From the NCBI GenBank assembly GCA_002343395.1, contig DDSN01000129.1, positions 21,343 through 42,081 on the forward strand: a stretch of DNA of 20,739 nt, written 5' to 3'. The notes beneath the pieces are model-generated. The model worked only from the letters and a program-made list of their open reading frames with translations. It was not told the origin of the DNA and made no database searches. The translations under genes were made by a program, and so were the position numbers. Positions 15,598 through 20,739 of the stretch are shown one piece after another; position 1 is the first letter of the stretch; the number at the start of each line of letters is the position of its first letter. Source of the stretch: Hyphomonadaceae bacterium UBA2389. Its GTDB lineage: Bacteria > Pseudomonadota > Alphaproteobacteria > Caulobacterales > Aquidulcibacteraceae.

Positions 15598-17138
15598 CCG
15601 CAACCGCCCCCGCACCCAAGCTCTTGTTCAGCGGTCCGGATTGGGATTTCGATCTCATCAAGCGGGTGCATGAAGCCTGCGGCGAGGTCGGAATCAGGGA
15701 GATGGGCCTCGACCCTTATCCCAATCAGATCGAGGTGATCACGACAGAACAGATGCTCGACGCCTACGCGTCGACGGGCATGCCCTTGTTTTATCGGCAC
15801 TGGAGCTTCGGCAAGCATTTCGCGCGCAATGAAGCGCTCTATCGCAAAGGGTACCAGGGGCTCGCCTACGAGATTGTCATCAACTCCAATCCCTGCATCG
15901 TGTACATCATGGAGGAAAACTCCGCGACGATGCAGACGTTGGTGATCGCGCATGCGGGCTACGGACACAGTCACTTTTTCAAGAACAACTATGTCTTCAA
16001 ACAATGGACCGACGCCGACGGCATCCTCGACTATCTGGAGTTCGCGCGCGGGTTCATCGCTAAATGCGAGGAGCGCTACGGGCAAGAACAGGTGGAGCGT
16101 GTGATCGACGCCGCGCACGCGCTGCAAAGTCATGGCATTCATCGCTATCCGCGCAAGCGCATGCCGGATCTGCGCTCGGAGGAGCGGCGCGAGGAGGAGC
16201 GCCGTCGGCACGGCGAGCAGTTGTTCAATGATTTGTGGCGCACCGTTCCGGCGGGGCAGAAGAAGAAGGCGGACAAGGACGGTGAGGCGCGGCGCAAGGC
16301 GCTGCTGGGGCTGCCGGAGGAAAATCTGCTTTATTTCCTGGAGAAAACAGCGCCGCGTTTGCAGCCATGGCAGCGCGAAATTCTACGTATCGTACGTCTC
16401 ATCAACCAGTATTTCTATCCGCAACGTCAGACCAAGGTGATGAACGAAGGTTGCGCGACGTTCGCGCATCATCGCATCATGACGCGCTTGCATGAGAAGG
16501 GCCAGCTGAACGACGGCGCGTTCCTGGAGTTCCTGCACTCGCACACAAGCGTCGTGCTGCAGCCGGCTTTCGACGATCGGCGTTATTCGGGCATCAACCC
16601 GTACGCGTTAGGCTTCGCCATGTGCGCGGATATCGAACGCGTGTGCGTGACGCCGACCGAGGAGGATCGCGAATGGATGCCGGACATCGCCGGCAATGGC
16701 GACGCCTACGGCGCGTTGCGCGAGATATGGGCGAACTATCGCGATGAGAGCTTCATCTCGCAGTTCTTGTCGCCGCGCGTGATGCGGGATTTCGGTTTCT
16801 TCCGCGTCCTGGATGACGAGGACGAGGAGGATATGAGCGTCGCCGCCATTCATGACGAACGCGGGTATCGCAAGATCAGGCGCGCGCTCTCAAAGCGCTA
16901 TGACATCGCCTATCAGGATCCTGAGATTCAGATCGTCGATGTCGATCTCGCCGGCGACCGCAAGCTCATCCTGCAGCATCGCGTCATGGATGGGATTGTG
17001 TTGGAGGAGGCCGACGCCGAGCGCGTGCTGCAACACGCGGCCGATCTCTGGGGGTATGACGTGAAGCTCATCGAGGTCGACGATGGCGGCGTTGAGTTCG
17101 CGGAACATAACGCCAGTCCACGTCGGGTGTTCGGGTAG
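15594..17138 (+). CDS. SpoVR-family protein (YcgB-like)
   Basis: At 514 residues it is close to E. coli YcgB (about 510) and matches SpoVR throughout: W-D-F-D-L-I-K-R-V-H near the N-terminus, P-N-Q-I-E-V-I-T, H-W-S-F-G-K-H-F, Y-G-H-S-H-F-F-K-N-N and M-N-E-G-C-A-T-F-A-H-H-R-I-M near residue 283. In that last motif the usual Trp of N-E-G-W is a Cys here. SpoVR was named for spore cortex formation in Bacillus, but it is widespread in non-sporulating proteobacteria with prkA and yeaH, suggesting a stress or stationary-phase role. It is the last gene of the operon, start overlapping yeaH, and it converges on the helicase gene. Confidence 0.94.
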   Translation: MTATAPAPKLLFSGPDWDFDLIKRVHEACGEVGIREMGLDPYPNQIEVITTEQMLDAYASTGMPLFYRHWSFGKHFARNEALYRKGYQGLAYEIVINSNPCIVYIMEENSATMQTLVIAHAGYGHSHFFKNNYVFKQWTDADGILDYLEFARGFIAKCEERYGQEQVERVIDAAHALQSHGIHRYPRKRMPDLRSEERREEERRRHGEQLFNDLWRTVPAGQKKKADKDGEARRKALLGLPEENLLYFLEKTAPRLQPWQREILRIVRLINQYFYPQRQTKVMNEGCATFAHHRIMTRLHEKGQLNDGAFLEFLHSHTSVVLQPAFDDRRYSGINPYALGFAMCADIERVCVTPTEEDREWMPDIAGNGDAYGALREIWANYRDESFISQFLSPRVMRDFGFFRVLDDEDEEDMSVAAIHDERGYRKIRRALSKRYDIAYQDPEIQIVDVDLAGDRKLILQHRVMDGIVLEEADAERVLQHAADLWGYDVKLIEVDDGGVEFAEHNASPRRVFG

Positions 17139-17167
17139 GGGCAGGGACCACGGTACATGAACAACCC

Positions 17168-18457
17168 TCACCCCCCCAGCCGCGCCAAGCCCTCCGTGAT
17201 CGCGGGATCGACCTGCACGTCGCGCGCCGAGATCGGCCGCGTCAGCCGCAGCGTTTCCATTGAGCGCGCGCGAGAGAGCGCCACATAAGCTTGCCCAGGC
17301 GCGAACGCGCCGCGGCCGAGATCGATCTCGACGCTGTCGAGCGTCATGCCTTGCGCCTTGTGGATGGTCAGCGCCCAGGCCGGGGCGAGGGGGAATTGCA
17401 CGTACTTGAACTCCTCCTTCACCTCCATCTTGTTTTCCTTTGCATTCCAGGTCCAGCGCGCTTGCGGCCAGGTGGCGCGTTCGACATCAACGTCGTCGCC
17501 GGCGTCGAGCGTGACAACGATCACCTCGTCATCGAGCTTCTTCACCGTGCCGAGCGAGCCGTTCACCCAACGCCCTTCCGGATCGTTTTGCGTGAAGATC
17601 ACGCGCGCGCCGCGCTTCAGCACCAATTCCATGGGCGCGGGGAACCGATCGCCTTGCGCTTTCGGCGCTTCGCCCTCGAAGCCGCCCGTGTAGCGTGCGG
17701 TGACGCCTTCGAGCGCGGCGAGCCCTTGCGCGTTGTAACGATCCGCCACCGCGTTGGTGGCGCACAACAGAACCGGCCGCTTCGGCAGCGAGCGCTCCAG
17801 GCACACGGTGTTGAGGATGGTCACCGCCTCATCGACGCCGCGCCGTTCGCGAATAGCCGAGAGCAGCGCGATAAAGTCGCGATTGGTTTGGCGATGCACC
17901 TCCGTGAGTTCGATGGCCGCGAGCGGGGCGTCGCGCAGACAGTGCGCCGCGAACGCATACGGGCTGGCGTAACCCGCTTCCTCCAGCAGCGCGCCTTCGT
18001 CGCCGCGCACGACCGGCGGCAGCTGGTAGAAGTCGCCGACCAGCAGCATCTGCACGCCGCCGAACGGCCGCGAGGATTTGCGCGCGACCTTCAAGTGCTG
18101 ATCCATGGCGTCGAGCACGTCGGCGCGCAGCATCGAAATCTCATCGACGATGAGACGGCGGATGGCGCGCGCGGTCCGGGTGAAGAACCAGTTCGGCTTC
18201 TCGTGATTGCCGATCAGCGGGCGCGGCGGAAAGCCGAAAAACGAATGCACGGTCTGGCCGCCGATATTCATCGCGGCGAGGCCGGTTGGCGCCAGCAGCG
18301 CTTGCGGAAAGCCCGGATCGGAGGTGACCAAATCCCGGATGAAATGGCTTTTGCCGGTTCCCGCGCGCCCGATCAGCATGACCACCGGCGTGCGGTCCGT
18401 GAGCGCCGCGCGCGCCTGCGCCACGGCTGGATCGGGAAGGGCTGCGGGAATCGCCAT
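17168..18457 (-). CDS. PIF1-like superfamily 1 DNA helicase
   Basis: 429 residues from the ATG at 18457. Motifs in order: Walker A G30-R-A-G-T-G-K-S37, motif Ia (A-P-T-G-L-A-A), Walker B V-D-E-I-S at 104-108, motif III G-D-F-Y-Q-L-P-P at 141-148, E-V-H-R-Q near 185, then F-T-Q-N-D-P-E-G-R-W-V-N-G, T-I-H-K-A-Q-G-M-T and motif VI Y-V-A-L-S-R-A-R near the C-terminus. This is the PIF1/RecD2 type of 5'-3' helicase; the motif H-S-F-F-G-F and the compact size fit bacterial PIF1-like proteins. The frame stays open to 18949, but that part overlaps the divergent cytochrome gene and lacks helicase resemblance. The biological role is not evident. Confidence 0.9.
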   Translation of the reverse strand: MAIPAALPDPAVAQARAALTDRTPVVMLIGRAGTGKSHFIRDLVTSDPGFPQALLAPTGLAAMNIGGQTVHSFFGFPPRPLIGNHEKPNWFFTRTARAIRRLIVDEISMLRADVLDAMDQHLKVARKSSRPFGGVQMLLVGDFYQLPPVVRGDEGALLEEAGYASPYAFAAHCLRDAPLAAIELTEVHRQTNRDFIALLSAIRERRGVDEAVTILNTVCLERSLPKRPVLLCATNAVADRYNAQGLAALEGVTARYTGGFEGEAPKAQGDRFPAPMELVLKRGARVIFTQNDPEGRWVNGSLGTVKKLDDEVIVVTLDAGDDVDVERATWPQARWTWNAKENKMEVKEEFKYVQFPLAPAWALTIHKAQGMTLDSVEIDLGRGAFAPGQAYVALSRARSMETLRLTRPISARDVQVDPAITEGLARLGG

Positions 18458-18514
18458 GCTTTGTGTATATAGAAAGCCGCCTCGGCGCGCTAAGCTGGGG
18501 ATCAGGAGTTCGTC
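18458..18514. promoter_or_regulatory. Short divergent promoter region between helicase and cytochrome genes
   Basis: The 57-base gap between two divergent starts contains TATATA at 18466-18471, which could serve as a -10 element on either strand. On the minus strand it lies only nine bases before the helicase ATG, so such a promoter would give a nearly leaderless mRNA. No good -35 element was recognised. AGGAG before 18515 is the ribosome site of the cytochrome gene. Confidence 0.3.
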
Positions 18515-18898
18515 ATGCGTGTTGGTTTCGCGGCTGCCGCCTTTTTGGGTTTCGCGTTGGCCGCCTGCGCCGCGCCGAACGCGCCGCCGGCCAGTCCCGA
18601 GGCGGTGAGCGCGGGGGCGGAGGTAGAGCAGCAAATGCGTGATGACGGGCGCGCCATCGCCGAAGCCCAATGCGCGGCGTGCCACGCGGTGGGCCCCTAT
18701 GGCGCCAGCCCCAACCCAGCGGCCCCGACGTTCAGGACCGTGCTTTCGCGCTACCGCGCCGACGTTCTGGAGGAAGAGCTGATCAACGGCGTGCGCGTCG
18801 CGCATCCGATGCCGGAGTTTCAGTTCAACCCGCAGGGGGTGGATGAGCTGATCGCGTATCTGGAGAGCATACAGGAAGCGCCCGCGCCGCAACCGTAG
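18515..18898 (+). CDS. Lipoprotein-type small cytochrome c
   Basis: The 127-residue protein begins with a signal sequence ending in a lipobox L15-A-A-C18, so it is probably exported and lipid-anchored. A Pro/Ala linker leads to a class I cytochrome c domain with the haem-binding C53-A-A-C-H57 and a likely axial M99 in H-P-M-P-E-F. The end is a short Pro-rich tail. It should carry electrons in the periplasm; the partner oxidase or dehydrogenase is not in the window. AGGAG seven bases before the ATG supports the start. It is transcribed away from the helicase. Confidence 0.92.
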   Translation: MRVGFAAAAFLGFALAACAAPNAPPASPEAVSAGAEVEQQMRDDGRAIAEAQCAACHAVGPYGASPNPAAPTFRTVLSRYRADVLEEELINGVRVAHPMPEFQFNPQGVDELIAYLESIQEAPAPQP

Positions 18899-18903
18899 CG
18901 GCG
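18885..18903 (+). terminator. Possible hairpin at the end of the cytochrome gene
   Basis: CGCCGC and GCGGCG, separated by seven bases, form a GC-rich six-pair stem spanning the stop codon. No T-run follows, only scattered Ts, so intrinsic termination is uncertain. Confidence 0.3.
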
Positions 18904-19000
18904 TCGCCAAATCTTCATCTAAGACCGCGCCAGGACAGCGCGGCAGCATAACTGTGGCTATGACGGTGGCGCCTGATTTGATCGCTCACGATCGCCGGAC

Positions 19001-20209
19001 GTGATCGGACAAACTATCGGGGAGATGGTCGCAGGCGGAGTGGCTGGTCGTAATGGCAACGGAGCAGCCATTGCGAAGAAGCTGGCGATGAACGCAAGCC
19101 AGGCCGGATCGAACACGGCGCCGATGCCTCCCGGCATCAAAGAGCTTGCGCAGCTGCAATTTGAAGCTCTGACAGAGGACGCGGCGACCGCAGCGGGCCT
19201 TCCGGCCGGAACAGCCATCGCCACCCGTGGCGACGGAACGCGGATTTACTCGCTGCCCTCGCAGTCAGGACGCATCCGGGGAGGTGACTTCACGGCGTGG
19301 ACCTTCGATGGCGAGGGTCGCGTGATCATCGCCGCCACAACTGATTTCCACGTCGCGGCGGCGATCAGCGACACCGAGTCGTTGATGTTCTTCACCAACA
19401 GCGCCGGACAAAGTTCCGAGACGATTTCCGCCTGGGCGCGCCCTGGCGAGATCAGAGCGATCGACGTGCCTGAGATTGGCGGCGGCGTCTGGTTTGTCGG
19501 TCCCGCGCGGGGTGACCCGCTCACCCAATTCGCGGCGGGCGGCATCAGAGCGTTTGTTGGCGGCGGCCACGATCTAGGACAGATGGGGCTCTCGGCGATC
19601 AAGAATCCTGTGCGCGCAGCGCAAGGGATCATCGACTGGAACGTTTCGACCTACCGGGCCGCTTACAATACCGGCGTCATGCTCACCACCGACAGCGGTC
19701 GTGCGCAGATCGGTGGCCAGATCAGCAACTGGGCTAATCGCACCGGAAGCAACATTGCCTGGCACGCGAACAACGGATCGCTGTGGGATGGTGCTGGCCA
19801 AATCGCTGGCAACATTGCGCTCGGAGAGGTGACGGGCGGAGGCCTGTTGAGAGCTGGCCCCACTCGCGCACCGGCAATTGTGCGTGAGCTGGAAGCAGCG
19901 CCCGGCCACACGAGGGCCTATCGCGCAGTCAGCGATGCTGAATTTGCGGATGCGATGAGCACGGGTCGATTTAACGTCGGGCCCAATTCGCTAGAAGGAA
20001 AATGGTTCGCTGACACAATCGACGGGGTTATCTCGCACGGAGATGGACTGCATGGTGCCGGCCGCTATCGTATCATCCAGGCCGATTTGCCTGATGCGGC
20101 GCCAAGTCTGTATCGGCTCCCAAACCTCGATGGATATGGGCCAGCGAGATACTTGGGCATTGACGACCTAGCGGGCGTACGGCCACGGCCGCTGTCGGGG
20201 GGTAATTGA
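19001..20209 (+). CDS. Polymorphic toxin C-terminal fragment with toxin-like domain (probably 5'-truncated)
   Basis: 402 residues from a GTG with no visible ribosome site; an in-frame TGA lies at 18974. The beginning (P-D-V-I-G-Q-T-I-G-E-M-V-A-G-G-V-A-G, counting codons upstream of the GTG) resembles internal segments of large polymorphic or contact-dependent toxins, not an N-terminus. No signal peptide or secretion domain is present, which suggests a remnant of a longer gene or an orphan cassette. The middle (about 180-300) is Gly/Ala/Asn-rich, as pre-toxin regions often are. Residues 305-402 form a compact domain with Y307-R308-A-V-S-D, G333-K-W-F336 and N-L-D-G-Y-G-P-A-R-Y, recalling toxin tips that may have an ADP-ribosyltransferase-like fold. 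That assignment is tentative. The next gene overlaps by one base, as immunity genes often do. Confidence 0.65.
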   Translation: MIGQTIGEMVAGGVAGRNGNGAAIAKKLAMNASQAGSNTAPMPPGIKELAQLQFEALTEDAATAAGLPAGTAIATRGDGTRIYSLPSQSGRIRGGDFTAWTFDGEGRVIIAATTDFHVAAAISDTESLMFFTNSAGQSSETISAWARPGEIRAIDVPEIGGGVWFVGPARGDPLTQFAAGGIRAFVGGGHDLGQMGLSAIKNPVRAAQGIIDWNVSTYRAAYNTGVMLTTDSGRAQIGGQISNWANRTGSNIAWHANNGSLWDGAGQIAGNIALGEVTGGGLLRAGPTRAPAIVRELEAAPGHTRAYRAVSDAEFADAMSTGRFNVGPNSLEGKWFADTIDGVISHGDGLHGAGRYRIIQADLPDAAPSLYRLPNLDGYGPARYLGIDDLAGVRPRPLSGGN

Positions 20210-20514
20210 TGCGCGCGAGAGTGGTTTGGAGATCGAAAGAAGAGGGGGGGCGGGCCACTCCGCCTCTGGGTGAAGGAGCGCCGCCTTACGCGACGATCGT
20301 GAGATTTTTGGACATCAACGAGCCGTGGCCACAGGACGTTGTCTGGACGTTGGTGGTTGAAAAAATCGAATCCTCGACGGACGGAAGGGAGTGGTTGGCG
20401 AACGTCCGATTTTTGGTGCCACACGCGCCTGCGGAGGCCCTTCGCGCCGACAGGGCGTTTGAGCTTTACGAAGGTGCCAAGTGCGTCGCGGCTGGCGTCC
20501 TCCTGCCGAGCTAG
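20209..20514 (+). CDS. EF-Tu domain III-like small protein, candidate immunity protein
   Basis: 101 residues from the ATG that overlaps the toxin stop (TGATG at 20207-20211), with a G-run seven bases upstream. Two blocks resemble the C-terminal beta-barrel of elongation factor Tu. Near residue 12, E-G-G-R-A-T-P-P matches E-G-G-R-H-T-P-F. Near 82, R-A-F-E-L-Y-E-G-A-K-C-V-A-A-G-V matches R-F-A-I-R-E-G-G-R-T-V-G-A-G-V. Their distance is similar to that in EF-Tu, and the protein has no GTPase part. Stand-alone proteins of this type exist in bacteria, as I recall, without known function. Position suggests immunity to the upstream toxin; this is inference. Confidence 0.75.
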   Translation: MRARVVWRSKEEGGRATPPLGEGAPPYATIVRFLDINEPWPQDVVWTLVVEKIESSTDGREWLANVRFLVPHAPAEALRADRAFELYEGAKCVAAGVLLPS

Positions 20515-20520
20515 TCAAGT

Positions 20521-20545
20521 GCGGCGCTCAGGGTGTCAGCGCCGC
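20521..20545. terminator. Hairpin between convergent genes, possible bidirectional terminator
   Basis: GCGGCGCT and AGCGCCGC form a perfect eight-base stem with a nine-base loop, between the stop of the EF-Tu-domain gene and the last codons of the convergent small gene. No T-run flanks it on either strand, so termination is likely but not proven. Confidence 0.5.
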
Positions 20546-20736
20546 TGGCTGCGCTTACGTCCAGACCGCTCTCGCATCGCGGCTTTGACCGAGGTCGCGG
20601 CCTTGCCCACGGAAGCGGAAGCGGCTGCGTCGTGCGCTGGGGCGTCCAGGAAGCGCAGCTCACGCTCGATGTAGCGGAGCATTTCGTGGAGGGCCGAGAG
20701 CGCCTGAGCGTCGCCTGAAGCCTTTTGTGACGCCAT
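20536..20736 (-). CDS. Small hypothetical protein, 66 residues
   Basis: An open frame with ATG at 20736, only three bases from the window edge, so its ribosome site is not visible and a longer form cannot be excluded. The first part (A-L-S-A-L-H-E-M-L-R-Y-I-E-R-E) is an amphipathic helix; the C-terminus is strongly basic (R-E-R-S-G-R-K-R-S-Q-R-R). No family is recognised. It converges on the toxin/EF-Tu-domain pair and shares the hairpin with it. It may be real, but short GC-rich frames are unreliable. Confidence 0.45.
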   Translation of the reverse strand: MASQKASGDAQALSALHEMLRYIERELRFLDAPAHDAAASASVGKAATSVKAAMRERSGRKRSQRR

Positions 20737-20739
20737 CGC

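Noticed and set aside
17291..18472. 393-residue open frame on the + strand
   Set aside because: Antisense to the helicase gene with all its motifs; no recognisable domain of its own.
18458..18949. N-terminal extension of the helicase frame
   Set aside because: It overlaps the divergent cytochrome c gene, which has a clear lipobox, haem motif and ribosome site.
1..20739. tRNA, rRNA, CRISPR array or insertion sequence
   Set aside because: No cloverleaf-like sequence, spaced direct repeats, transposase motifs or terminal inverted repeats were recognised by reading; low-copy or degenerate elements could be missed without computation.

Overview
The window is high-GC DNA with alphaproteobacterial character. 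The strongest lineage clue is the chemotaxis cluster that fills the first 7.4 kb. Its order (STAS protein, cheY, cheA, cheW, cheR, cheB, cheY, cheD, a small helical protein, an extended CheY-like protein, a CheE-like protein) is, as I recall it, that of the main Caulobacter crescentus che operon. A PodJ-like N-terminal motif further on also points to Caulobacterales or a related stalked or budding group. This is inference; no rRNA or other marker gene is present.

Region 1 (1-7462, + strand) is one tightly packed operon with several ATGA/GTGA overlaps. It holds the whole cytoplasmic chemotaxis core: kinase, coupling protein, methyltransferase, methylesterase, deamidase and two ordinary CheYs. 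It ends with three accessory genes: a DxxxQ-containing possible CheY-P phosphatase (CheU/CheT-like), a CheY-like protein with an altered acidic pocket and a FliM-like tail peptide, and a CheE-like protein that looks like an HPt domain lacking its histidine.

Region 2 (7466-9514, - strand) carries TesB acyl-CoA thioesterase, a SAM methyltransferase and a secreted or anchored thermonuclease-like protein. Region 3 (9614-12027) holds a small possible DNA-binding protein and a convergent 708-residue Ala-rich coiled-coil protein with a PodJ-like N-terminus. The two genes share a CTAG stop palindrome.

Region 4 (12349-17138, + strand) is the widespread prkA-yeaH-spoVR stress operon: a PrkA AAA/kinase protein, a DUF444 vWA-like protein and a SpoVR-family protein. 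Divergent to it, a 321-bp gap carries a TTAA dyad. Region 5 (17168-18898) is a PIF1-like helicase on the - strand and a divergent lipoprotein-type cytochrome c.

Region 6 (18899-20739) is accessory in character. It has a 5'-truncated-looking polymorphic-toxin fragment with a C-terminal toxin-like domain. Coupled to it by a TGATG overlap is a 101-residue protein that resembles the third (beta-barrel) domain of elongation factor Tu and sits where an immunity gene would be. A strong hairpin and a convergent 66-aa hypothetical gene follow. The toxin/EF-Tu-domain pair and the three accessory chemotaxis proteins are the most promising parts of the window. No tRNA, rRNA, CRISPR array or insertion sequence was seen.
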